DNA of 64,000 nt from Allohoeflea poritis (GCF_027889715.1 NZ_JAPJZH010000009.1:124001-188000); one strand, 5' to 3'. Counted from the stretch's first letter, positions 51,380 through 59,564 are shown. The notes: generated by a model from the letters alone, not told the origin. A program made the numbers and translations.

Positions 51380-51826
51380 TCATTCCTGCCCTTCGGCAAA
51401 CATTTCGAACACCTGTGCTCCGGTCAGTTTCCTGGTGTCATTGGCAAATGCATAGCAGTCCGGCTTCTCGTCGATAAAAATCTCATCGCTGAACCGGGCG
51501 TCGGGCCTCGGCTCGAAAGCCGTCAAGGAAACATGGTAGTCCGCCTTGCCGCGGAGGTTCCAGAACAGTGAGGTTCCGCATTTCCGGCAAAATCCGCGCT
51601 CGGCCCATTGCGAGGACTCGTAGCGCACCAGGTCATCGCTCTGCTCGAATTCAACGCTATCCTGACAGTGCACACCAAAGAACGGCCCGGCAGCCCATCG
51701 CTGGCACATATGGCAATGGCACACGCTGGTATCGGCGTTGACCGGAACGGCAGAGAAGCGCACGGCGCCGCAAAGGCATTGCGCCTTCAGTCTTTCACCC
51801 TGAGCTTTTGACGTCTCGTCGCTCAT
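51380..51826 (-). CDS. GFA family (glutathione-dependent formaldehyde-activating-like) zinc protein
   Basis: A 148-residue protein with the GFA zinc-site pattern: [18 protein letters not shown] and [15 protein letters not shown] proteins bind zinc and some act on glutathione adducts, but most members have unknown activity. It is inserted between nuoC and nuoD in the same direction, 4 bp before nuoD and 24 bp after nuoC, and so is part of the operon. No role in Complex I is established. Confidence 0.92.
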   Translation of the reverse strand: MSDETSKAQGERLKAQCLCGAVRFSAVPVNADTSVCHCHMCQRWAAGPFFGVHCQDSVEFEQSDDLVRYESSQWAERGFCRKCGTSLFWNLRGKADYHVSLTAFEPRPDARFSDEIFIDEKPDCYAFANDTRKLTGAQVFEMFAEGQE

Positions 51827-51850
51827 ATCCTGGTCTTTCTCGACGGTTCC

Positions 51851-52453
51851 CTATTCATCGGCCTTCTCGTCCCCCGGAAGCACATAGTCGGTGCTCTCCC
51901 AGGGAGACAGAAAATCGAAATTCCTGAATTCCTGCTTCAACTGGACCGGCTCGTAGACGACGCGCTTGACCTCATCGTCGTAGCGAACCTCGACAAAGCC
52001 CGTGAGGGGAAAATCCTTTCGAAGCGGATGTCCTTCAAAGCCGTAGTCGGTCAGGATGCGCCGCAGGTCCGGATGACCGGTAAACAGGATGCCGTAAAGA
52101 TCATAGGCCTCGCGTTCGAACCAGTCGGCGCCCGGAAAAACCGAGGTGGCGGAAGGAACGGTCTCTTCCTCCCCGACTTCGAGCTTGACCCGGATACGCA
52201 TGTTCTGACGCGGAGAAAGCAGGTGGTAAACAACGTCGAAGCGGCGCATCCGTGAGGGCCAGTCGACGCCGCAGATATCGGTGAAGTTGATGAACTGGCA
52301 CTGGGCGTCGTCACGCAGGAATGTCAGCAACGCTATGACATTCTCCGGCGTTGTGCCGATGGTCAATTCGCCATAGCGAATTTCCGAACCTGTAATGTAC
52401 TCGCCCTTGCGTTCGGTCAGATAGGACGCCAGTTCGTTCAGCGCTTCACTCAT
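51851..52453 (-). CDS. nuoC: NADH-quinone oxidoreductase subunit C
   Basis: The 30-kDa-type peripheral subunit (200 residues). The signature [21 protein letters not shown] is present with the [19 protein letters not shown] tail. It is separate from nuoD, unlike in E. coli, where the two are fused. Confidence 0.97.
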   Translation of the reverse strand: MSEALNELASYLTERKGEYITGSEIRYGELTIGTTPENVIALLTFLRDDAQCQFINFTDICGVDWPSRMRRFDVVYHLLSPRQNMRIRVKLEVGEEETVPSATSVFPGADWFEREAYDLYGILFTGHPDLRRILTDYGFEGHPLRKDFPLTGFVEVRYDDEVKRVVYEPVQLKQEFRNFDFLSPWESTDYVLPGDEKADE

Positions 52454-52467
52454 GAAACCGGCCTTTC

Positions 52468-53049
52468 CTATCGTTCGATGGTACCGGTACGCCGGATTTT
52501 CTTTTGCAGGAGCATAACACCGTACAAAAGCGCCTCAGCAGTCGGCGGGCAGCCCGGAACGTAGATATCGACGGGAACGACACGGTCGCAGCCGCGCACC
52601 ACCGAGTAGGAATAGTGGTAGTAGCCGCCGCCATTGGCGCAGGAGCCCATGGAAATGACGTAGCGCGGCTCCGGCATCTGGTCGTAGACCTTACGCATGG
52701 CCGGAGCCATCTTGTTGGTCAGAGTGCCGGCGACGATCATCACATCGGACTGCCGGGGCGTCGCACGCGGCGCAAAGCCGAAACGTTCCGCGTCGTAACG
52801 CGGCATCGCCATCTGGATCATCTCGACCGCGCAGCACGCCAGGCCGAACTGCATCCACATAAGCGATCCCGTCCGCGCCCAGTTGATCAACTCATCCGTG
52901 GACGTAACCAGAAAACCCTTATCCGCCAGTTCGTCGTTGATCTCGCCGAGGAAAGGATCATCCGATCCGGCGGGCTTACCGGTGGCCGGGTCCACGATGC
53001 CGCGCGGCTGCGGGGCAACCAGCGTGGAGCTGCCGTCGCCTACTGCCAT
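52468..53049 (-). CDS. nuoB: NADH-quinone oxidoreductase subunit B
   Basis: Holds the terminal cluster N2 next to quinone. Tandem cysteines in FGLACCAVE and further ligands in [12 protein letters not shown] and YVPGCPP are intact. I used the start at MAVGDGSS (193 residues); an ATG seven codons upstream (53070) overlaps nuoA more deeply. Either way it overlaps the end of nuoA. Confidence 0.97.
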   Translation of the reverse strand: MAVGDGSSTLVAPQPRGIVDPATGKPAGSDDPFLGEINDELADKGFLVTSTDELINWARTGSLMWMQFGLACCAVEMIQMAMPRYDAERFGFAPRATPRQSDVMIVAGTLTNKMAPAMRKVYDQMPEPRYVISMGSCANGGGYYHYSYSVVRGCDRVVPVDIYVPGCPPTAEALLYGVMLLQKKIRRTGTIER

Positions 53050-53405
53050 TCTAGCGCTCCCTTTTTCCATTCATAGATAAAGCCGACGGTGAGGATTGCC
53101 AGGAACACCATCATCGACCAGAAACCGAACCAGCCGATACCGCCGAAGGAAACCGCCCAAGGGAAAAGAAACGCCACTTCCAGATCGAAGATGATGAACA
53201 GGATCGCCACCAGATAGAACCGGACATCGAACTTCATCCGTGCATCGTCGAATGCATTGAAACCGCACTCATAGGCCGAGAGCTTTTCCGAATCGGGCGC
53301 CTTGTGCGCCACCAGAAACGGAGCGATCAGAAGTGCAAGTCCGATTACCAGACACAGGCCCAGAAAAACCACTATGGGAAGATAAGAACTCAACAGTTCA
53401 GTCAT
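53040..53405 (-). CDS. nuoA: NADH-quinone oxidoreductase subunit A
   Basis: Three-helix membrane subunit (121 residues from the ATG at 53405). [43 protein letters not shown] is represented by [15 protein letters not shown] and [11 protein letters not shown]. First gene of the nuo operon; the frame is open upstream to 53471 without similarity. Confidence 0.97.
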   Translation of the reverse strand: MTELLSSYLPIVVFLGLCLVIGLALLIAPFLVAHKAPDSEKLSAYECGFNAFDDARMKFDVRFYLVAILFIIFDLEVAFLFPWAVSFGGIGWFGFWSMMVFLAILTVGFIYEWKKGALEWQ

Positions 53406-53823
53406 CTCGGTTTCCTTGCTGCTTCGCGGCTGTTGCAGTCGCGAATGGTTCCAATGTGCCGGTTTACACATAAAGCCCGCTCAGTCAACGCAATTGCCCC
53501 CGCTCAAACAGATAAATGCGACGAATTGACCATTGCGATAGTGCACTGCAAAACCCGCGCAAACAACCGGCGCCTCCCCGCTCCTAAGGGTGGGCAAAAC
53601 GACGCAGCCCGGGTCGGCAGTGCGCAGCGATCGGGAATGGAATTCGGGTGCGCGTATTGTTGCCTGTGCCCAACGTAAAATAGTGCTGCCGGAAGCGCCT
53701 GAAATGCTAGGCGAACGCGGCCGAAGACGAAAAAGCGCCCGCCAGGGTTCTGGCGGACGCTTTGTTTCCTGCGGGATGCAATATCAGTTCAGTTTGCTGA
53801 CGTTGCCTCCATTCCGGGATGGC
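53406..53823. other. nuo upstream region and 3' flank of the Lys/His-rich gene
   Basis: 418 bp without a gene. The nuoA-proximal part must contain the nuo promoter; I could not fix a convincing -35/-10 pair. The distal part carries the hairpin at 53734-53761. Confidence 0.55.
53734..53761 (-). terminator. Rho-independent terminator of the Lys/His-rich gene
   Basis: AGCGCCCGCCAG (53734-53745), GGTT loop, CTGGCGGACGCT (53750-53761): a 12-bp stem with one mismatch. Read on the minus strand it is followed by TTTTTCG, placing it about 60 bp beyond the stop of the gene at 53824. The plus-strand side ends in TTGTTT, so weak action on that strand is possible. Confidence 0.8.
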
Positions 53824-55386
53824 CTACCGGCAGACGACCGTGCCATCGACCAGGAGCCGTTCACAATCGACTGGCTCTATGACCAGGTCCGGCTCCGGCT
53901 TCTTGCGACGGTGCTTGCGCTTTTTCTTATGTTTTTTGTGCTTCTTGGCATATTTGCGCTTCTTGTCGTGCTTCTTGGCGTGCTTCTTCTTTTTGCCATG
54001 ATGCTTGTAGGCATGTTTCTTCTTTTTACCATGATGCTTGTGCACATGCTTCTTCGGACCATGCCGCTTGCCGAACTTTTTCTCGGAATCGCGTTTCTTG
54101 CCGTAAGCATGCTTGCTCTTCTTGCCACGCTCCCATTCGTCGCCACGCTTGCGATCGCGTTCTACACGGTCACGGTCCTTGCGGCCGTCCCTGTTCTTGG
54201 CGTAGTGCCGCTCGCGATTCCAGTCCTTTTTGCCGAACTTGTGATCGCCATTCTTTTTGCTGTAGCGACGCTGATCATCGCGCGGACCTTCGCGGCGCTT
54301 CTTGCTGTCGCCATACTTGCGATCCTTACGCTTGTCGTTTTCACCGCGGCGCCGATCCTTGTCTTTCTTTCCGGAACGGTGCTTGTAGTGATGTTTGTCC
54401 GCGTGACGCTTCCAATCGTCCCTCTTGGTATGACGACGATCGCTGTCGCGCTTTGACTTCTGGCGATTTCTCCTGTCGCCATATTCCTTGTCTTTGCGCT
54501 TGTCGCGACCGCTGTGGCGCCGGTCCTTGTCCCGTTTGCCGGAACGGTGCTTGTAGTGATGCTTGTCGGCATGTTGCTTCCAACCACCGTCGCGCTTGGA
54601 GCGGCTGCGGTCTCCGTCGTTCCGACGATCGCGGTCTTTGCCCTTGCCGAATTTTCCGGGCGTACGGGCATCGTCCCAACCGCCATGCTTGTTATGGCGG
54701 CCGTTTCGGCTAAAGCGACCTTTGTCACCGCGCCCTTTGCCACGACCGTTCCAGCCATTGTCGCCACGGTCACGGCCTTTCCAGCCATGTTTGCCACGAC
54801 CCCGGCCGTCCCAGCCATTGTTGTCGCGACCGTTCTTGTTGCCAAAGCCACGGCCCTGGTGCGCGTGTTTGCCACCCTTGCCTTTGCCGAAACCACGACC
54901 GTGATGGCCGTGCTTGCCGCCTTTGCCGTTTTCGGCGCTGTCGCGGCCTCGGCGACCTTCACGTCCTCCTCGGCCATCTTTGCCGCTTTTGCCGTTTTCG
55001 GCGCTATCGCGACCGTTGCGGCCTCCCCGGCCGCTGCGCCCGTTGTTGTCATTGTCGTTATTGTCGGCACTGCGACCACCACGGCCACCGCGGCCGTTGC
55101 CTGCCTGGTTGCCATTGTCGTTGTTGCTGGCGTCCTGGCCACCGCCTTGACCGCCGCCCTGGCCGCCGCCGCCGTTTTGGCCACCGCCCTGTTGGCCGCC
55201 ACCTTGGCCGCCGCCGCCCTTTTGGCCGCCGCCTTGCTGGCCGCCACCACTGTTTTCGCCACTCTGACTGCCGCCGTCGTTTGACTGGGCCAGGCTGACG
55301 CTAGGCCATACGACAGCGTGCGCCGCGCCAAACAGCACGGCAGCTGCCAGCACGGCTGGCAGTCTCATTCGACTGAATACCCTCAT
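53824..55386 (-). CDS. Secreted low-complexity Gly/Gln then Lys/Arg/His-rich protein
   Basis: 520 residues. A signal peptide (about 1-34, ending SVSLAQS) is followed by a Gly/Gln/Asn-rich repeat region (about 35-90, GGGQ/GQGG units), an Arg/Gly/Asp/Asn-rich part (90-230) with the repeated unit RDSAENGK, and a strongly basic region (230-500) with near-identical copies of HADKHHYKHRSGK and of HKHHGKKKKHA. The final 20 residues are ordinary and hold two Cys (VDCERLLVDGTVVCR). It is clearly exported and intrinsically disordered, very cationic and His-rich. Metal binding, nucleic-acid binding or matrix adhesion are possible; no function is known to me. Confidence 0.85.
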   Translation of the reverse strand: MRVFSRMRLPAVLAAAVLFGAAHAVVWPSVSLAQSNDGGSQSGENSGGGQQGGGQKGGGGQGGGQQGGGQNGGGGQGGGQGGGQDASNNDNGNQAGNGRGGRGGRSADNNDNDNNGRSGRGGRNGRDSAENGKSGKDGRGGREGRRGRDSAENGKGGKHGHHGRGFGKGKGGKHAHQGRGFGNKNGRDNNGWDGRGRGKHGWKGRDRGDNGWNGRGKGRGDKGRFSRNGRHNKHGGWDDARTPGKFGKGKDRDRRNDGDRSRSKRDGGWKQHADKHHYKHRSGKRDKDRRHSGRDKRKDKEYGDRRNRQKSKRDSDRRHTKRDDWKRHADKHHYKHRSGKKDKDRRRGENDKRKDRKYGDSKKRREGPRDDQRRYSKKNGDHKFGKKDWNRERHYAKNRDGRKDRDRVERDRKRGDEWERGKKSKHAYGKKRDSEKKFGKRHGPKKHVHKHHGKKKKHAYKHHGKKKKHAKKHDKKRKYAKKHKKHKKKRKHRRKKPEPDLVIEPVDCERLLVDGTVVCR

Positions 55387-56014
55387 GGCACTCCCCTTTC
55401 ACGCTTCCCATTCGCGTGGCCCCCTCGTGCAAGAAGTTAAATTACATGCTTATTCAACAATTAATCTCCGCCTGACAATTTATAACAACTCCAAGCAATC
55501 TATGAGTCAATATTAATTGTAATTATTATTTGTTATATATCATAATATAAAACTTTATTCAATTTTTATACATAAATTTACTCAAATTATACTTGTGAGA
55601 AGACGTTTCGCAGCTAGCACTTTAGGGCCGAAGAAAAATCGCAATTGTTCTGAGGTTTGTCGGGTTTTGTTAAAGCGATGTGAAAGGCAAATGTGCCCGA
55701 CGCACGACCTGCAAGCCTGTCCGACGGGTTTTTGACCGACCTTAAATTGGAAATACGATGGCAACGGGCCACGCAGTATTTTGGGGCGGCCCGGTCGCGG
55801 AAATGAAGCGAACGCTCTGGTCCACCATGGGTCTAGCGGCGGCATTTGTAGCGAACGTTACGAAAGCCCGTCCTGCGAACGGCAGTGAAGGCAACAATAC
55901 TGGACCACACACCAAAGTACTGCTAGCGGACGCGCCGAACGCCGGCCACGCCGATTCACCGTGCGCGCGCCTGCGGTTTGCGCTGTAAGGTCTGATAATC
56001 TTGTAAGGGGAAAA
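55387..56014. other. Very AT-rich leader and gene-free flank of the tRNA-Asp island
   Basis: 628 bp. From about 55430 to 55610 the sequence is almost all A and T (TTATATATCATAATATAAAA and similar), in strong contrast to the genome, directly upstream of the Lys/His-rich gene; it should hold that gene's promoter. The rest (55610-56014) has normal composition; a 76-codon plus-strand frame at 55758 lacks support. Confidence 0.6.
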
Positions 56015-56063
56015 GTGGCGCGAGTGACGGGGCTCGAACCCGCGACCTCCGGCGTGACAGGCC
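56015..56063 (-). repeat. Left attachment repeat: displaced 3' half of tRNA-Asp
   Basis: 49 bp identical to 59424-59472, that is, the 3' part of the tRNA-Asp gene from the anticodon arm through CCA plus one base. It has no 5' half and so is a non-functional remnant. The two copies bound 3.36 kb of island. Confidence 0.95.
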
Positions 56064-56079
56064 TATCGGTTTCACAACG

Positions 56080-56108
56080 CAAACAAAGCGTTCATACTTT
56101 TTTGAACG
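56080..56108 (-). terminator. Weak terminator-like hairpin after the RES gene
   Basis: On the minus strand, CGTTCA and TGAACG (56089-56108) pair around a 8-base A-rich loop and are followed by CTTTGTTTG. The stem is short and the U-tract broken, so this is only a possible end of the island operon. Confidence 0.3.
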
Positions 56109-56249
56109 GCCTGAAGGGGATTAATTTTGCCAAGAATTATCAACAGTTGTCCCCAGCGGTTTTTCCACTACAATCGAGCGCTGTGGATGGATCAAACGAC
56201 AGGAAATCGTCTAGAAAACTGATCGACAAATGGCACATGGAGATCCAGA

Positions 56250-57269
56250 TCATGCGGTCTGATTGATCTGGACCGTTACCTTCTCGATCTCCCACATCTT
56301 GATACGCTTGGGGTCTGCTTTAGCTGGATCAAATATCGCTAAATTCACACCATCGCTTACTGAACTTGAGTAAAGCACTCCGTCCCAATCCGATGTCTTG
56401 ATGAACTCGCAAAGGTATTGACTCGGGACGTATTCAACAGGTGCAGCTTGTGGCCTAACCGGCCGCGTGAGCTCGCTTCCTAACCTTTCAAGAAATCCTA
56501 TGTCGCCGCGCAGCGCGCCTATCTTGTCTTCATCGCCTAGAGAAAACGGAGAGATCAGTCGTTTGGGGTCTCTGAGATCCACTATAGACAAAGAACCTGC
56601 ATCGACTTCGAACTCAGCAACTGTGGCTGTTTCTCCAGTGTGTGGTCGAATTTCTGCAATAGAAGTCTCTGGAGTGGAGCCAACATACAGATAAGGAATT
56701 CCAGGCGGATTCGCACGTCCATGTGAGGCAACGCCCGTCGGAGGCGCACCCATTTTGTCAATAGGATAAGCTTCGCCTTCGGCATTAATCCGTGCGCGAA
56801 ACCAGTTATCTTGTATGTCTCTTGCTTTCAGGAATTTCAACAACTCCGCAAGACGCGAGAAATCAATTTCGATTTCTGGGAAGTAGCGGTTTCGATTGCG
56901 GAGTTCCGCCGTCAATTGCTCCCAACGTTCTAAACGGTCGCTCTTGAATCTGCCAGATGGTTTATATGTCTTCCTTACTGCTCCTGCACCGCCCAGTATC
57001 GCGGTCAGTAAATCCTTGACCCGAATATCGTTCATTCGGGGATGCCCAAACATGGCCCAATCTTCGCGGAACCACCTAACCAGTTCCTGCCCGTCGTCGG
57101 CCTCCTCATAAATGTTGGTGACAGATGCGAACAGATCATACAACTTGTTTGGTTCGACAAGCTGAACATTCTTCGATCCGCAATAATCACACTTCCCCTC
57201 ATCTGAGTAGAGCGACGGTAAAATATCGCGAAGCCCAATATCGTCAAAGCAATGGGCACAGCAGAGCAT
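56250..57269 (-). CDS. Zinc-ribbon/HEPN-RES N-terminal domain plus RES domain protein
   Basis: 339 residues. N-terminal cysteines (Cys4, Cys7, Cys27, Cys30 in CAHC...CDYC) form a zinc ribbon, followed by a helical region (about 40-150) matching the HEPN/RES N-terminal domain 1 layout (LVEPNKLYDLF, WFREDWAMFGHPRMND). The C-terminal RES domain shows the Arg-Glu-Ser pattern: FRAR at 157-160, SIAEIRP (Glu206) and YSSSVSDG (300-307). Some RES proteins are toxins that degrade NAD+. Its ATG overlaps the sce7725 stop by 1 bp (TAATG) with GAGGAG upstream. Last gene of the island operon. Effector function is inference. Confidence 0.85.
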   Translation of the reverse strand: MLCCAHCFDDIGLRDILPSLYSDEGKCDYCGSKNVQLVEPNKLYDLFASVTNIYEEADDGQELVRWFREDWAMFGHPRMNDIRVKDLLTAILGGAGAVRKTYKPSGRFKSDRLERWEQLTAELRNRNRYFPEIEIDFSRLAELLKFLKARDIQDNWFRARINAEGEAYPIDKMGAPPTGVASHGRANPPGIPYLYVGSTPETSIAEIRPHTGETATVAEFEVDAGSLSIVDLRDPKRLISPFSLGDEDKIGALRGDIGFLERLGSELTRPVRPQAAPVEYVPSQYLCEFIKTSDWDGVLYSSSVSDGVNLAIFDPAKADPKRIKMWEIEKVTVQINQTA

Positions 57270-58210
57270 TACTGCTCCTCGAAATATTGAGCGAGTGTTT
57301 CAATATGGTGCTGCATCGACAGCTTTTTCACATACCCCAAACCGGGGTAATGGCGATCTCGGTGCAACTGTCTGAATTCTCCAACCGCGTTAGATTCAAG
57401 AATCGGGGATTCTCCGTTATCAAGCACTGCGATCATCGCCTCCAGCGCTTCCGCAAATTTTCCCGCGGGATCAGTCGGGGTATCCTGCCTCCGGGACAGA
57501 AAGTGACGAACGAACATCGCTTCGTCTTGCTCTGGGTCTATGTAGGTCAGATGGATGGCAATGGCATATGCGGGACCCCCAGTCTCCGAGTATTCGTCTC
57601 CGACCGTAAGGAAATCACCAAACCCGCTCATTCCTTCTTCCGCAAAGGTAACATGGAGGTCAGAAAAAAACTCCATAGGCGGATGGTCGCGATTACGCCT
57701 GCGCTCAAATCCATCTCTCAAAAGGACTCTTTGGTTACCTTGAAAATGCCTCCGATATAAACGCCCACAACTATCTTCAAGAAAAACATGACAGAGATCA
57801 GCCACACGTTCGTCGAGAGCCCGAGCGAGCGCTGCACCGTCGGAGAAACCTGCATGAACCAGTGTCACTTGTTCATTCTGAAACTCTTCGCAGATCTGCA
57901 CCGCTTCTTCGAGCGTGCAGTGCTCCTTCAGAAGTACGGCCGGAGATATATCCAGAGCGTCCAAAAGGCCAGCTCGCAAGAATTCGACTATCCGGTCTCC
58001 ATCCTCGGCATGATCTCCATGGTATGGATTAACAACAACTGCAGAGCGACCTCCAGCATCCCCAACTGCGGTAAGTGCTCGTTCAAGGCCATTGAGCGCT
58101 TCTTTGACTGGCTCCACGATTGGCACAAAGTTTGAAGCAGCTAAAACGTCCGCATTTTCTCGGATTGTAATTAGCTCGTATTGTTTCCCACGGAAGTATG
58201 GATAATACAT
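57269..58210 (-). CDS. sce7725 family protein
   Basis: 313 residues. The opening MYYPYFRGKQYELITIRE, then FVPIVEPVKE and VVVNPYHGD, matches the sce7725 family, which resembles phage 'beta protein'-like sequences. The function is not established. Middle and C-terminal segments (LVHAGFSDGAAL, LEDSCGRLYRR, HFLSRRQDTPTDPAGKF) are consistent with a single globular domain without membrane segments. It lies 5 bp after the sce7726-like gene and overlaps the RES gene, as expected for an operon whose products act together. Confidence 0.85.
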   Translation of the reverse strand: MYYPYFRGKQYELITIRENADVLAASNFVPIVEPVKEALNGLERALTAVGDAGGRSAVVVNPYHGDHAEDGDRIVEFLRAGLLDALDISPAVLLKEHCTLEEAVQICEEFQNEQVTLVHAGFSDGAALARALDERVADLCHVFLEDSCGRLYRRHFQGNQRVLLRDGFERRRNRDHPPMEFFSDLHVTFAEEGMSGFGDFLTVGDEYSETGGPAYAIAIHLTYIDPEQDEAMFVRHFLSRRQDTPTDPAGKFAEALEAMIAVLDNGESPILESNAVGEFRQLHRDRHYPGLGYVKKLSMQHHIETLAQYFEEQ

Positions 58211-58215
58211 TTTCG

Positions 58216-59187
58216 CTAGGCCCAGTGCTCCGCCTCAACCAGCGGCGTTTCTACAGCAGCAATCAATCTATCTTGGTCGCCTTTGCGGATTGGTGTGGAA
58301 AGAGCCGCAGCCTGCAAAGAATACGGCAGATTAGACAAAAACTTCTGGAGTCCAAGTTGAGTACGGGATTGTCTTAGGACCGCAATTACGCCTTCGTGTA
58401 GTTCAACCGGTTTTTGACGCTCGAATAACTCCTGAACCACGCCGAATCTTTCAGTGTTCGGAACCTGAGGCACCGCTACACCCAATCCAGATAGAACCTG
58501 GCATGCTTCTTGAATTCTCAATGTCTCGAATAGTGTTGCAGGATTAATTCGCTCCGGGCAATCTACGGCATCTCTAATTTGGCTTATTTTTCCCTGCCTA
58601 TTGAGAACTAGTAAGCCGACTTCAGAAGGCGCAATGTCCAAAGTGCAATCCAAGTGCGCTTCAGATGTAATTACGTTCACGGATGCAAACGCCCGCAGAT
58701 AGGAATCAAGCTGGTTTGGAAGCCGTTTTAGACTATCTCGCTCCGATTTTATTTCATACACCGTGGATGTGCCATTAAGTACAACTACGTCTGCTTTGCT
58801 TCCTTCTACCCTAACTTCAGTCAACATGGCTGCAGTGCGCAGACTGTGACGTCCAAGAAGAATTTTTTTGGCAATGGCGTTCTTGTAAACGTATTCGCTG
58901 CGGCTTCCGGGTACTGTAATTGATTGCAGGGCAGCATCAAAAGCGTCTGATACTGAAACTGCAGAGCACAACCGCTCTCTGCCAATTTCCTTAACCAGCC
59001 GGGCAAATATGGGTGATTTGCCTTTTTGAGCCATCTGGTGAAACACCGCTGCCGAAAAAAGGCGAGTAGCCGCAGCAAGCTTTGATTTTTCAACAACCAT
59101 CCGATGTAATTCCGCACACTGCGCGTTGGTGCATATTGTCAGACTCGCGCCTGAATGAACACCCTCACCCATCATCATTGAACGCAA
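58216..59187 (-). CDS. sce7726 family protein, PD-(D/E)xK nuclease-like
   Basis: 323 residues. A candidate nuclease core lies at about 97-165: Glu124 (LTEVRVEGS), Asp133 (SKADVVVL), the E-x-K pair Glu145/Lys147 (VYEIKSE) and Gln159 (NQLDSY). These positions fit a PD-(D/E)xK fold. The stretch SEYVYKNAIAKKILLGRHSL is typical of the sce7726 family. The N-terminus (MRSMMM) has several possible starts. First gene of the island operon, 237 bp downstream of tRNA-Asp. Nuclease activity is predicted from motifs, not known. Confidence 0.82.
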   Translation of the reverse strand: MRSMMMGEGVHSGASLTICTNAQCAELHRMVVEKSKLAAATRLFSAAVFHQMAQKGKSPIFARLVKEIGRERLCSAVSVSDAFDAALQSITVPGSRSEYVYKNAIAKKILLGRHSLRTAAMLTEVRVEGSKADVVVLNGTSTVYEIKSERDSLKRLPNQLDSYLRAFASVNVITSEAHLDCTLDIAPSEVGLLVLNRQGKISQIRDAVDCPERINPATLFETLRIQEACQVLSGLGVAVPQVPNTERFGVVQELFERQKPVELHEGVIAVLRQSRTQLGLQKFLSNLPYSLQAAALSTPIRKGDQDRLIAAVETPLVEAEHWA

Positions 59188-59423
59188 AACGCGTTGGTAA
59201 CAAGATCAGGATAGCGTGCACATCCTGAGTGAAGCTTAACCGATTCATCAATGGGAGATTGCTCATATCCGTATCGGCATTCGCCTATCGACGCTAAAGT
59301 GATCGCTCAGCAGAAGGTATCTGAGTCAAAGACAAGTAATCGCGATCAATAGGCACAGAAGTAGGAACACCGGCCAGTGTTCACAATTTAGAGAAGCACA
59401 ATATTAGCTAAGCCATTGATATT

Positions 59424-59472
59424 GTGGCGCGAGTGACGGGGCTCGAACCCGCGACCTCCGGCGTGACAGGCC
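59424..59472 (-). repeat. Right attachment repeat within tRNA-Asp
   Basis: Identical 49-bp copy of 56015-56063; here it forms the 3' part of the intact tRNA-Asp gene. Confidence 0.95.
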
Positions 59473-59501
59473 GGCACTCTAACCAGCTGAGCTACACCCG
59501 C
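59425..59501 (-). tRNA. tRNA-Asp (anticodon GTC)
   Basis: 77-nt cloverleaf on the minus strand. Acceptor GCGGGTG pairs with CACTCGC, anticodon arm CCGGC-CTGTCAC-GCCGG gives GTC, TpsiC loop GGTTCGAGCCC, discriminator G and encoded CCA. This is the intact copy at the head of the island; the acceptor stem remains paired because the element supplied an identical 3' end. Confidence 0.97.
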
Positions 59502-59535
59502 GCTTGGCCTTGCAAATCTGCAAAACGTGAGCGGT

Positions 59536-59564
59536 GGATTAAGCTGTTCCCCCCATCCTGTCAA
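59536..59564 (-). promoter_or_regulatory. Promoter of tRNA-Asp
   Basis: On the minus strand TTGACA (59559-59564), 17-bp spacer, TAATCC (59536-59541). The -35 is preceded by C (CTTGACA), the alphaproteobacterial form. The -10 lies 34 bp before the tRNA 5' end, a suitable leader. Transcripts reading past the tRNA could enter the island operon. Confidence 0.65.

Larger units (their letters stand above)
56064..59423 (-). mobile_element. Integrase-less tRNA-Asp genomic island carrying a three-gene operon
   Basis: The region between the two 49-bp repeats contains only sce7726-like, sce7725-like and RES-domain genes, all on the minus strand like the tRNA. It is visibly AT-richer than the flanks. 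There is no integrase, transposase or relaxase. The intact tRNA stands at the upstream side and its old 3' end lies at the far side, the classical geometry of site-specific integration into a tRNA 3' end. It was probably mobilised in trans or has lost its integrase. Confidence 0.85.

Noticed and set aside
54162-55331. Long open frames on both strands across the Lys/His-rich gene (for example 256 codons on the plus strand at 54514-55284)
   Set aside because: They are low-complexity mirror readings caused by the repetitive composition of the minus-strand gene; they lack plausible starts, and only the minus-strand frame has a signal peptide, a terminator and an ordinary C-terminus.
55758-55988. 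76-codon plus-strand frame before the left island repeat
   Set aside because: No convincing ribosome binding site, no recognisable domain and a Cys/Arg/Ala-rich ending typical of chance frames in GC-rich DNA.
56130-56190. Three DnaA-box-like sequences (TTATCAACA, TTTTCCACT, TGTGGATGG) downstream of the RES gene
   Set aside because: Each deviates from the consensus by one or two bases, spacing is irregular and there is no replication gene; not enough to call an origin.
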